Origin: Rubrobacter sp.
Lineage (GTDB): Bacteria > Actinomycetota > Rubrobacteria > Rubrobacterales > Rubrobacteraceae
Length of the DNA stretch: 24,646 nucleotides
Direction: 5' to 3'
NCBI GenBank assembly: GCA_016781725.1
Contig: JADDPU010000335.1
Location: forward strand, 1-24,646
The notes under the pieces were generated by a model. The model was not told the origin of the DNA, did not search any database, and worked only from the letters and a program-made list of their open reading frames with translations. The position numbers and the translations under genes are program-made. Shown in pieces: positions 1-7,013 of the stretch; position 1 is the stretch's first letter, and every line of letters starts with the position of its first letter.

Positions 1-261
1 CATCACCGCGTCGGCCTTGGAGCGCAGGGTGCGCATGAGTTGGCGATCCGTCCGGCTGCCTATGCGGGCGGCTCTTCCTTGCGAGGTGGTCTTGCCGTCA
101 AGGGAGGCGACCATGTTGATGATAACGTACGGCCGGGCGCGGTGGCGGCCTCGCTCTTCTTGGGCGGGCGGGATCTCGAGATCCGCGTAGATGCTCTCTG
201 CGCCCATCTCCTGTGCCGGGAGGGGGTAGAGCCTCAGAGCAGCAGTGGTGCTATCGGCCAA
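1..261 (-). CDS. RibD C-terminal-domain (pyrimidine reductase-like) protein, 5' part
   Basis: Partial gene that runs off the left edge; 87 codons are visible. The translation contains RPYVIINMVASLDGKT, then an IGSRTDRQLMRTLRSKADAVM-like stretch (about residues 44-87). This is the N-terminal signature of the RibD_C / dihydrofolate-reductase-like fold, where NADPH-dependent reduction of the riboflavin pyrimidine intermediate takes place in true RibD. Stand-alone actinobacterial members are often annotated only as pyrimidine reductase family, so the substrate is uncertain. I chose the TTG at 261 because the upstream residues LRLYPLP resemble the usual N-terminus of that family. An ATG at 207 is the alternative, but its AGGAG directly touches the start codon. 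With the TTG start the gene overlaps the end of hflX by 11 nt and is probably co-transcribed with it. Confidence 0.72.
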   Translation of the reverse strand, partial: MADSTTAALRLYPLPAQEMGAESIYADLEIPPAQEERGRHRARPYVIINMVASLDGKTTSQGRAARIGSRTDRQLMRTLRSKADAVM

Positions 262-1495
262 CCCTATAAGGCGCGTATCTGGCCGAAGCCGACTGCGGCA
301 GGCTTACGTCCATCCAGAGTCCCTCGGGGGTGCTCCTCTGGGCGTGGATCTCGGCCAGCCCGTAGAGGCGGCTCGCCGCAGCGTACTCGGCGTGGGGTAT
401 CAGCACCTCCATCCTCTCCCGCCGGGAGGCTATGGCGCGGTAGATCTCCTCCACCAACGCCTCGCAGCCCCTCAGGGCGCTTATCATGACAGCCCCCGGG
501 TATTCCCGGCGCAACTCCACGATGCGCTTCTCGGAGATGAGATCGATTTTGTTCAGACAGAGTATCGTGGGCCCCGGCTCGGACCCGTCCCCGAGCGTCT
601 CCGAGAGGGTCTCCCTGACGGTCCTGAGCTCCTCCTCCAACTCCTCGCTCGAGCCGTCGGCGCACACGACGCGCACGTCGGCATCGCCGGCCGCCTCGAG
701 GGTCGAGGCGAAGGAGTGGACGAGCTGGGTGGGCAGCTTCCTTATAAAGCCCACGGTGTCCGTGACCACAAAGTCAGGCCGGGCCCCAGCGGTGCCGTTG
801 TGCGCGCCCCCCTCGACGAGCCTGCTGGTAGTCTCCAGCGTCTCGAAGAGCCTGTCCTTCGTCGACCTGCCGGCCCCGCTCAGGGCGTTCAGGATGGTGC
901 TCTTGCCGGCGTTCGTGTAGCCCACCAGCGCGACGGTCGGAGGACCCCCCTCCTTGAGGCGCGCCCCCCGCACCGCCCTGCCCGCCTTCTCCTCTTTAAG
1001 CTTGCGGTTTATGGTCTCGATGCGATCCCGGATCACCCGGCGGTCGTACTCGAGCTGTTGCTCGCCGGGACCCCTGGTGCCGACCCCGCCCCCGAGGCGG
1101 CTGAGCTCCGGGTTTCTGCCCTTCACCCGCGGCAACCGGTACTCCAGGTCGGCGAGCTCCACCTCCAGGCGGCTCGCCGCGTCCCGCGCGTGCGCCTCGA
1201 AGATCCGGATGATCAACTCGGCCCGATCCACCACCGTGGTCCCGGCAGCCCGCTCGAGAACCCGCGCCTGCGAGGCCGATAACTCGTCGTCGGCGACCAC
1301 GAAACTAGCCCCTCTCTCCTCTACGAACGCGCCCAACTCCTCGCGCTTGCCACGCCCAAGGTATCCCGTACCGTCCCTGCGGCCCTGCTCGAGAACGCCG
1401 ACGACCTCCATCCCGAGCGTCGAGGCCAACCGCCCCAACTCGTCCATGTGCCGCGGCTCCCCCGCCCCTACCAGTATCGCTCGCTCGCTGTTCAT
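251..1495 (-). CDS. hflX: GTPase HflX
   Basis: A 414-residue ribosome-associated GTPase of the Obg-HflX class; family members split or rescue stalled 70S ribosomes. The N-terminal HflX domain (about residues 10-115) contains the GTGYLGRGK segment. It is followed by the GGVGTRGPGE linker near 136-145, then the G domain: G1 GYTNAGKS at about 192-199, G3 DTVGF at about 246-250 and G4 NKID at about 315-318. The ATG overlaps the miaA stop as ATGA, which suggests translational coupling. A TGA-TATAAT extended -10 sequence lies 6 nt upstream of the ATG, so an additional leaderless transcript is possible. The length is typical and all GTPase motifs look intact. Confidence 0.96.
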   Translation of the reverse strand: MNSERAILVGAGEPRHMDELGRLASTLGMEVVGVLEQGRRDGTGYLGRGKREELGAFVEERGASFVVADDELSASQARVLERAAGTTVVDRAELIIRIFEAHARDAASRLEVELADLEYRLPRVKGRNPELSRLGGGVGTRGPGEQQLEYDRRVIRDRIETINRKLKEEKAGRAVRGARLKEGGPPTVALVGYTNAGKSTILNALSGAGRSTKDRLFETLETTSRLVEGGAHNGTAGARPDFVVTDTVGFIRKLPTQLVHSFASTLEAAGDADVRVVCADGSSEELEEELRTVRETLSETLGDGSEPGPTILCLNKIDLISEKRIVELRREYPGAVMISALRGCEALVEEIYRAIASRRERMEVLIPHAEYAAASRLYGLAEIHAQRSTPEGLWMDVSLPQSASARYAPYRVGR

Positions 1496-2337
1496 GCCCC
1501 TATTATATCATGCATACCATGTATATCACGCATCTGCTCGGGTTGGTTTAGGACTCGGATGGTGGCGCGGCCTTGGAGGGTGCGGGCCAGCTTGTCGAAC
1601 CAGCGCACCTGGCGGCGGGCCAGTTGGCGTGTGCGGGCGTTTATCTGGTCTTGGGCCTGGTGGATGGTGAGGTCTCCGGAGAGGTGGGCAAGGAGTTCCT
1701 TGACGCCGACGGAGTCGAGGACCGAAGGGTTTACGGGTGTTCCGGTGGCGAGGGTTCGGCGAACCAGCTCGGCCTCGCGGAGGCCCTGGTGGGCGATCTT
1801 GGCGGATCTCTTGGCGATGTTCGCGTCGAGGGCCGACCTTTCGGGACGCAGGTAGACGATGGTGGCGTCGTAGCGCAGGGGGGCTTCCCAGATCGAACCC
1901 CGCTCCGGAGCCCCCGCAAGCTCGAGCTCTCGCGCCCGCGCGGCGCGGCGGGGATTGGGCTCGTTCTGTGCGACGGTCTCCTCGGCGCGCCGGCGTAGCT
2001 CCGGGGAGACCTGCGGCGAGAGGGGGATGTCGAGGAGGGTGGCGTTGAGGTACATCCCGGTGCCGGCGTCGAGCACGAAGCGCGTGCCTGGGAGGTTCTC
2101 GACGACCCTCTCGGCGCACTCTCGGTGGCGGGCCACGGTCCATCGCTCCGTGATGGGCACGATGCCGACCAGCTCCGCGGGCCTCCTGCGCGCCTGGTTG
2201 GTCAGGACGGGCAGCCCTTTGTAGACCTGCATCGAGTCGACTACGATGGTGGGCACATGGCTGGCGCCGAGCTCCGTCTGCCGCTCTGCAAGCGCGTCGG
2301 AGAGCTCGCTCTTGCCGCTCGCGGTCGGGCCGCACAC
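1492..2337 (-). CDS. miaA: tRNA dimethylallyltransferase MiaA
   Basis: Transfers a dimethylallyl group to A37 of tRNAs that read UNN codons; MiaB then methylthiolates the product. Visible motifs are the P-loop GPTASGKS, the catalytic/substrate motif VDSMQVYKG (about 33-41) and AGTGMYLNA in the usual GGTGLY position. The C-terminal part has the RQLARRQVRWF signature of the family. The first canonical start (GTG at 2337, with AAAGAGG 8 nt upstream) leaves only two residues before the P-loop and so drops the first beta strand. The open frame continues upstream as LVEDRKEALVV from a CTG at 2367, which would restore a normal N-terminus. The gene overlaps hflX by 4 nt and lies downstream of miaB. 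Confidence 0.94.
   Translation of the reverse strand: MCGPTASGKSELSDALAERQTELGASHVPTIVVDSMQVYKGLPVLTNQARRRPAELVGIVPITERWTVARHRECAERVVENLPGTRFVLDAGTGMYLNATLLDIPLSPQVSPELRRRAEETVAQNEPNPRRAARARELELAGAPERGSIWEAPLRYDATIVYLRPERSALDANIAKRSAKIAHQGLREAELVRRTLATGTPVNPSVLDSVGVKELLAHLSGDLTIHQAQDQINARTRQLARRQVRWFDKLARTLQGRATIRVLNQPEQMRDIHGMHDIIGA
1502..1510 (-). promoter_or_regulatory. Extended -10 element in the end of miaA, upstream of hflX
   Basis: TGA-TATAAT on the minus strand matches an extended -10. Its 3' end is six nt from the hflX ATG, so it would yield a leaderless hflX mRNA. It lies inside an AT-rich island (1501-1530) and no -35 is evident. Confidence 0.4.
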
Positions 2338-2398
2338 GACCAGGGCCTCTTTGCGGTCCTCTACCAGTGTGTTGGGCCCCCGAGGATGGCCGCCTCTC

Positions 2399-3763
2399 CT
2401 AGGCCACCGGGTCGCCGGCGTAGAGCACGTGTGGGCCCGCGGATTCTATCTTTGCCCTCACGTACTCGCCGGGACGCGCCTCGGTCTTTACGTGGACCGC
2501 GTGCCCGCTCCACGTCTCTCCGATAGCCTTCCCGCCCTCGGCGCTCCCGTGGCGGATGTAGATCTCCTCGACACCTCCTACCTTTCTCTGGTTTCGGGTG
2601 AAGGCGTTCTGTTCTACAGCCCTCAGCACCTCCAGAAAGCGCCGCTGTACCACCCGCTCGTCCGGGACCGCGTCCCGAAGCTCCGCGGCCTCCGTGCCCG
2701 CTCTCGGCGAGAACTTGAAGATGTAGGCAGAGTCAAAGCCGCAGTCCTCGACGAGCTCGAGGGTCCTCTCGTGGTCGTCCTCGGTCTCGCCGGGGTGGCC
2801 TATTATGATGTCTGTGCTCAGGGTCCCGTCAGGGACCGCCTCCCTGAATACCTCGATCTTGCGCCTGTACCTCTCGGCCTTGTACCCGCGGTGCATGATC
2901 TTGAGCATCCTGTCGGAGCCCGACTGCACGGGCAGGTGCAGCCTCTTTACGATGCTCTCTCGCTCCCCGATGGCTCGAAGCGTCCTGTCTTCCATGTTGG
3001 AAGGGTGGCTGGTCGTGAACCACACGCGCGGGGCCCTCTCTGATACCGCCTCGAGCAGATCGCAGAACCGCTCGCCTCCGTGGCGCCACGCATCGACCGT
3101 CTGTCCGAGCAGCGTTACGTAGCGGGTGCCACCCTCAACCAGCCGGTCTACCTCCTCGAGCACGCTCTGCCTCGGGCGGCAGACCATGCGCCCCCGCACC
3201 GTGGGCACTATGCAGTAGCTGCACTGATAGTTGCACCCGGTCATTATCGTGACGAAAGCCCCGTGCTCGCCCTCCGTTCCCGGCAGCTCCGGCGTGTACG
3301 TCTCGGCCATCGTCGGTAGACCTACGAACTCGGCCAACTCGTATGTATTATGGGTACCAAGTACGAGGTCTATGTCGTAGGTTCGCTGGAGGGTGGCGGC
3401 TTCGGCGGCGGCGCCGATGCAGCCGGTTAGGGCCACCTTTTTTACGCGGCCCTCGCGGCGGAGGCGGTTTAGCTCGCCGAGGTGACCGCGCACGCGGTCG
3501 ACGGCGTTCTCGCGCACGTAGCAGGTGTTGAGGATGACAAGGTCGGCCTCCTCGTAGCGCTGGACCTCGGCGTAGCCGGCGTCCTGGATCATCCGCCGCA
3601 TGCGATCCGAGTCGTGGACGTTCATCTGGCAGCCGAAGGTCCTTATGCAGGCGGTCTTCCCCGCTCTACTCCTGGTTTCACTCGGGCGGGGCGGCCCTGG
3701 GGCGGGCTTCGACGAGAGGGGTATCGGGGCGGGTTGCGGCGTAGCTCTCAAAGTGTCACTCAT
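2399..3763 (-). CDS. miaB: tRNA-2-methylthio-N6-dimethylallyladenosine synthase MiaB
   Basis: A 454-residue radical-SAM methylthiotransferase acting on i6A37 of tRNA. The N-terminal UPF0004 domain carries the auxiliary-cluster cysteines C45 (FGCQMN), C81 (NTCYVRENA) and C115 (TGCIG). The radical SAM motif CxxxCxxC is C177, C181 and C184 within GCNYQCSYC. The last ~65 residues form the TRAM domain. A proline-rich N-terminal tail of about 35 residues precedes the conserved domain. The ATG overlaps the upstream GHKL-ATPase stop by 8 nt (ATGAGTGA). miaA, encoding the preceding enzyme of the pathway, lies just downstream, so the two steps are co-expressed. An AT-rich island at 3341-3358 lies inside the gene. 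Confidence 0.97.
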   Translation of the reverse strand: MSDTLRATPQPAPIPLSSKPAPGPPRPSETRSRAGKTACIRTFGCQMNVHDSDRMRRMIQDAGYAEVQRYEEADLVILNTCYVRENAVDRVRGHLGELNRLRREGRVKKVALTGCIGAAAEAATLQRTYDIDLVLGTHNTYELAEFVGLPTMAETYTPELPGTEGEHGAFVTIMTGCNYQCSYCIVPTVRGRMVCRPRQSVLEEVDRLVEGGTRYVTLLGQTVDAWRHGGERFCDLLEAVSERAPRVWFTTSHPSNMEDRTLRAIGERESIVKRLHLPVQSGSDRMLKIMHRGYKAERYRRKIEVFREAVPDGTLSTDIIIGHPGETEDDHERTLELVEDCGFDSAYIFKFSPRAGTEAAELRDAVPDERVVQRRFLEVLRAVEQNAFTRNQRKVGGVEEIYIRHGSAEGGKAIGETWSGHAVHVKTEARPGEYVRAKIESAGPHVLYAGDPVA

Positions 3764-4694
3764 ACTCTTCCTCCGGCTCGTAGACGCGGGCTCTAAAGGA
3801 GATCTCTCCCGGACGGACCTCGAACCGGACCTCCTCGACCTCGAGGTACCCCGCCCGCGCCGCCCGCCCTAGTATATCCGCGATCCCCGCCCTTTCCTCC
3901 TCCCCGAGGGCAAGCACAGGTCCCTCCCCACCCCGCCCGCTCCTCCCGCCCCGCACCCGCGACCCTTCGGTACCGGATCCCCCCCCCTCGGCTTCAAGCG
4001 GCCTTATCTCTCCCCCTAAGATCCTCTGTATCGTCCTTGCCGAGACCCCAATCCCCAACCCCTCCGCTCTCTCCCTGAGGCGCGCGGTCTCTTCGTCCGG
4101 ATGTATTATGCGGTTATGTAGGAGGGAGGCCAGGATGCGGGCCGGGGGTCCGTAGTAGTACGAGGTGTTGGGGTTGGTTTTTTGGGCGAAGGTTTGTACG
4201 GTGGCGCGGAGGTTGGTTTTGGAGGGTCGGGTGGCGGACTGGAGGGCTCTTTCGGGGAGGTGGTGGGTGTCGAAGGTGACGTTGATCGAGGTTGGGGATG
4301 AGGTCGAGAGGACTGCGGCAGTAAGGGCTGCGTTCTTTATGTGGTAGAGGGAGAGGCCCGCGCCGTGGAAGGAGGCTTGGGGGTTGGCAGGGTCGGGGAT
4401 CAGGGGTCGCAGGTGGCGGGTGGTGACGCCGGGCTCGAAGATCAGGTCCCGGTGGGATTCAGGGATGCCGCCGCCGTCGTCTAGGACGGTCAGGGTCCTG
4501 TAGCGGCGGTTTTTCAGGGAGGAGGCTACGTAGACGCTGCGCGCCCCGGCGTCGCGGGCGTTGCGCAAAAGCTCGAGGAGGGCGTCCTCGACGTGGGTGA
4601 TGCGCGAGGGGCCCCGGCGGGCGCCCTCGAGGCCCGTGAGGCGGGCGAAGCCTGCGCCGAGGTCCCTGTAGGGGCCTTCCATCGCCCTTCTCAC
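3756..4694 (-). CDS. GHKL-type (HATPase_c) ATP-binding protein of unknown function with an HTH-like segment
   Basis: A 312-residue protein with a Bergerat ATP-binding fold. The N box is ELLRNARDAG (E41, N45), G1 is DDGGGIP (72-78), FEPGVTTRH is the lid-like segment and G2 is FHGAGLSLYHIK (109-120). No phosphoacceptor histidine, receiver or sensor domain is visible. EL-RNARDAGA also resembles the MutL/Hsp90 side of the superfamily. A GVSARTIQRIL sequence near residue 225 looks like a helix-turn-helix, followed by a Gly/Arg-rich linker and a short Glu-rich C-terminal domain. I cannot name the gene. It lies 16 nt after rny and overlaps miaB by 8 nt, so it is part of that operon. Start is GTG at 4694; ATG at 4682 is possible. 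A local GC-skew inversion and an 18-nt word shared with truB lie inside it. Confidence 0.85.
   Translation of the reverse strand: MRRAMEGPYRDLGAGFARLTGLEGARRGPSRITHVEDALLELLRNARDAGARSVYVASSLKNRRYRTLTVLDDGGGIPESHRDLIFEPGVTTRHLRPLIPDPANPQASFHGAGLSLYHIKNAALTAAVLSTSSPTSINVTFDTHHLPERALQSATRPSKTNLRATVQTFAQKTNPNTSYYYGPPARILASLLHNRIIHPDEETARLRERAEGLGIGVSARTIQRILGGEIRPLEAEGGGSGTEGSRVRGGRSGRGGEGPVLALGEEERAGIADILGRAARAGYLEVEEVRFEVRPGEISFRARVYEPEEEYE
4103..4120. repeat. 18-nt AT-rich word in the GHKL gene, identical copy in truB
   Basis: The plus-strand sequence GTATTATGCGGTTATGTA is identical to 18184-18201. In both genes it is read in the same frame, giving HNRII. It marks the point where plus-strand composition changes from C-rich to G-rich. 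Confidence 0.9.
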
Positions 4695-4710
4695 GCCCCT
4701 CGGGCGCTTA

Positions 4711-6270
4711 TTAGCGGGCTACCTCGCTCACGCGGCTCTCGCGGATCACCGTCACCTTTATCTGTCCCGGGTACTCGAGGTCTGACTCTATCTGCTTGGA
4801 GATGTCGTAGGCGAGCTTGGCGGCGATGCGGTCGTCCACCTCCGAGGGCTGGACCATCACCCGGATCTCGCGTCCCGCCTGGATCGCGTAGGCCTTGTCC
4901 ACGCCGCGGTGGCCTAAAGCTATGTCCTCGAGCGAACGGAGGCGCTCGATGTAGGTCTCTGTGGTCTCGCGCCGGGCGCCGGGGCGGGCGGCCGAGACGG
5001 CGTCGGCGGCGGCGACGAGTACGTCTTCTACGGTCTCCATCTCTACCTCGTGGTGGTGGGCGCTAATAGCCCGCACCACGTCGTCTGACTCGCCGCTCTT
5101 CTTGGCGAAGCGGCCCCCGATCAGGGCGTGGGTGCCCTCGACCTCGTGGTCTATGGCCTTGCCGATGTCGTGCAGGAGGGCACCCCTTCTTGCGAGCTTC
5201 ACGTTAGCCCCGAGCTCCTGGGCCATCATGCCGCAGAGGTTGGCGACCTCGACCGAGTGGGCCAGCACGTTCTGCCCGTAAGAGGTGCGGTACTTCAAGG
5301 CGCCAAGTAGGCGTATCAGGTCGTTGTGCATCGAGCCCGAGATCTTGGCGTCGTAGAGGGCCTGGCGTCCCGCGGTCTTCATCTCCTTCTCGATGTCCTT
5401 TTTGGCCTTGGCCACTATCTGCTCGATGCGGCCCGGGTGGATGCGCCCGTCCTGCACGAGCCGGCCCATGGCAACCCGGGCTACCTCGCGGCGAACGGGG
5501 TCGAAGCTCGAGATAACCACGGTCTCCGGGGTGTCGTCGATGATCACGTCGACGCCCGTGGTGGCCTCAAACGCCCGGATGTTGCGGCCCTCGCGCCCGA
5601 TGACGCGGCCCTTCATGTCGTCAGAGGGGAGCGTTACTGCCTTGACCGTCGACTCTGAGGTGAGATCCGAGGCCAGCCTCTCCATGGTGGTCGAGATGAG
5701 GCGGCGAGCCTCGGCGTCGGCCTTTTCTTCGGCCTCGAGGGTGCGGTCGCGCACCATCTGCCCGAGGCGGCTCTCGAGCTCGGCCTCGAGGCCGGAGAAG
5801 AGCCTCCTCTCGGCCTCGGCCCGGGTCAGACCGGAGAGCTCTTCGAGCACCTTGAGCTGCTCGGCTTCTTTGGCCCTGAGATCCTCCTCCTTGCGTCGCA
5901 GCGCCTCCTCGGCCTCGGAGAGCCCCCGCCGGCGCTCGTCGAGCTCGCCCTCGCGCCGCTCGAGGGAGCTGTCGCGGTTATCCAGCCGCTCCTCGATCCG
6001 CGCGATCTCGGCCCGCCGGGCCCGAACCTCGGCCTCGGCGTCGTCCTTTATCTTGAGAGCTGCCTCTTTGGCGGCCAACTCCGCCTCGCGGCGCTTGGTC
6101 TCGGCCTCCCGCCTTGCATCCTCGACGATGGAGCGCGCGTCCGCCCTAGCCTGCGCCTGGCGCGTCTCCATGCGTGATTTGTAGACGAAGTAGCCCGCGA
6201 CCGCGCCGACCACTAGGCCGGCGGCCAGTCCCAAGACCAGTAGCAAAACGTTCAAAAGTTTTCCCTCCAT
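4711..6270 (-). CDS. rny: Ribonuclease Y
   Basis: A 519-residue membrane-anchored endoribonuclease that starts mRNA decay in bacteria lacking RNase E. The N-terminal transmembrane segment is at about 5-27, followed by a long charged coiled coil at about 30-210. A KH domain with RVIGREGRNIRAFE lies near 221-234, and the HD domain with LLHDIGKA (H366-D367) near 330-425. The start is ATG at 6270 with GGGGTAGG four nt upstream. The frame stays open further upstream through antisense of the recX repeat, but that extension carries no RNase Y sequence. The gene lies 46 nt after recX, which is the classical recA-recX-rny order. Confidence 0.97.
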   Translation of the reverse strand: MEGKLLNVLLLVLGLAAGLVVGAVAGYFVYKSRMETRQAQARADARSIVEDARREAETKRREAELAAKEAALKIKDDAEAEVRARRAEIARIEERLDNRDSSLERREGELDERRRGLSEAEEALRRKEEDLRAKEAEQLKVLEELSGLTRAEAERRLFSGLEAELESRLGQMVRDRTLEAEEKADAEARRLISTTMERLASDLTSESTVKAVTLPSDDMKGRVIGREGRNIRAFEATTGVDVIIDDTPETVVISSFDPVRREVARVAMGRLVQDGRIHPGRIEQIVAKAKKDIEKEMKTAGRQALYDAKISGSMHNDLIRLLGALKYRTSYGQNVLAHSVEVANLCGMMAQELGANVKLARRGALLHDIGKAIDHEVEGTHALIGGRFAKKSGESDDVVRAISAHHHEVEMETVEDVLVAAADAVSAARPGARRETTETYIERLRSLEDIALGHRGVDKAYAIQAGREIRVMVQPSEVDDRIAAKLAYDISKQIESDLEYPGQIKVTVIRESRVSEVAR

Positions 6271-6316
6271 CGGGCCTACCCCGAGGAGAGCGGCCCGGCC
6301 ATCAAGCTCTATTCGA

Positions 6317-6958
6317 CTATCCCTCGGCCTCCGGAGGCTCCCGGTACTCGCGGGCAACCTGGGCGCAAACCCCCGCCGAGTAACCCCGGCGGACCAGAAA
6401 ACCGTAGACCCTCCGCGCCTCGGCGTCGGACCCACTACTACTACTACTACTACTTCGTCCATTATACCGCCGCGCGGCGGCAGATCGAGCCTCCCAGAGC
6501 TCCGAGCGTCCGGCGAACTCCTCGGCGACCACGCTCCGCGCGAGCTCCTCGTCTATGCCGCCCTGCCTGAGCTCCGCCGAGACGCGCCGTGGACCGTATT
6601 TGCGCGCCTTCTCCCGCGCCTTGAGCCTCGCGAACTCCTCATCGTCGAGGTATCCGAGCTCCTCGAGGCGCGCGATCACACCCGAGACCGTCTCCTCGAG
6701 GTAGCCGTACCGCCCGAGCCGCTCCCGCAGCTCCGCCTCCGAACGGGCCCTGTAGCCTAAGATGTTGAACGCCCTACCCATCGCGAGCGGCCTCTCCCCC
6801 GCCACCCGCACCCGGTAGAGCTCCTCGGACGAAAAGACGGCCCCCTCCCGGAGGCCGCCCTCTGCCGCGACAGCGCCGTCCAACTCGGCCCACACCGCCC
6901 CGTCGACCGAGACCAGCGCCTTGCCCCGGCGCTCCCTGACGCCGGTTATCTCGGGCAC
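6317..6958 (-). CDS. recX: Regulatory protein RecX
   Basis: A 213-residue modulator of RecA filaments. The RecX helical repeats are recognisable from about residue 62: AFNILGYRARSEAELRERLG, then VIARLEELGYLDDEEFA and KYGPRRVSAELRQGGI. The start is GTG at 6958 with GAGAAGG seven nt upstream. It follows recA by 55 nt and is probably co-transcribed with it. The C-terminal third is interrupted by a run of seven serines, all encoded by AGT (6434-6454), a tandem trinucleotide repeat that is odd in this GC-rich setting. The third helical repeat resumes after it (DAEARRVYGFLVRRGYS). Confidence 0.94.
   Translation of the reverse strand: MPEITGVRERRGKALVSVDGAVWAELDGAVAAEGGLREGAVFSSEELYRVRVAGERPLAMGRAFNILGYRARSEAELRERLGRYGYLEETVSGVIARLEELGYLDDEEFARLKAREKARKYGPRRVSAELRQGGIDEELARSVVAEEFAGRSELWEARSAAARRYNGRSSSSSSSGSDAEARRVYGFLVRRGYSAGVCAQVAREYREPPEAEG
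6434..6454 (-). repeat. (AGT)7 trinucleotide repeat in recX
   Basis: Seven perfect tandem copies of AGT on the coding strand (ACT on the plus strand) encode seven consecutive serines. It is an in-frame microsatellite, so slippage would change length without shifting the frame. It lies between the second and third RecX helical repeats, where a flexible linker can be tolerated. Confidence 0.95.
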
Positions 6959-7013
6959 CCGATGCCCTTCTCGCCCTGAGGCTTACGCCGCCAGCAGGTC
7001 CCCCGCCGGTCCC

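Noticed and set aside
2792..2800. TATTATG in miaB as a further skew-switch site
   Set aside because: No sign change in skew around it and no similarity beyond the core hexamer.
6271..6462. N-terminal extension of RNase Y with polyvaline
   Set aside because: The valines are the AGT repeat of recX read in another frame; the membrane anchor starts at ATG 6270.
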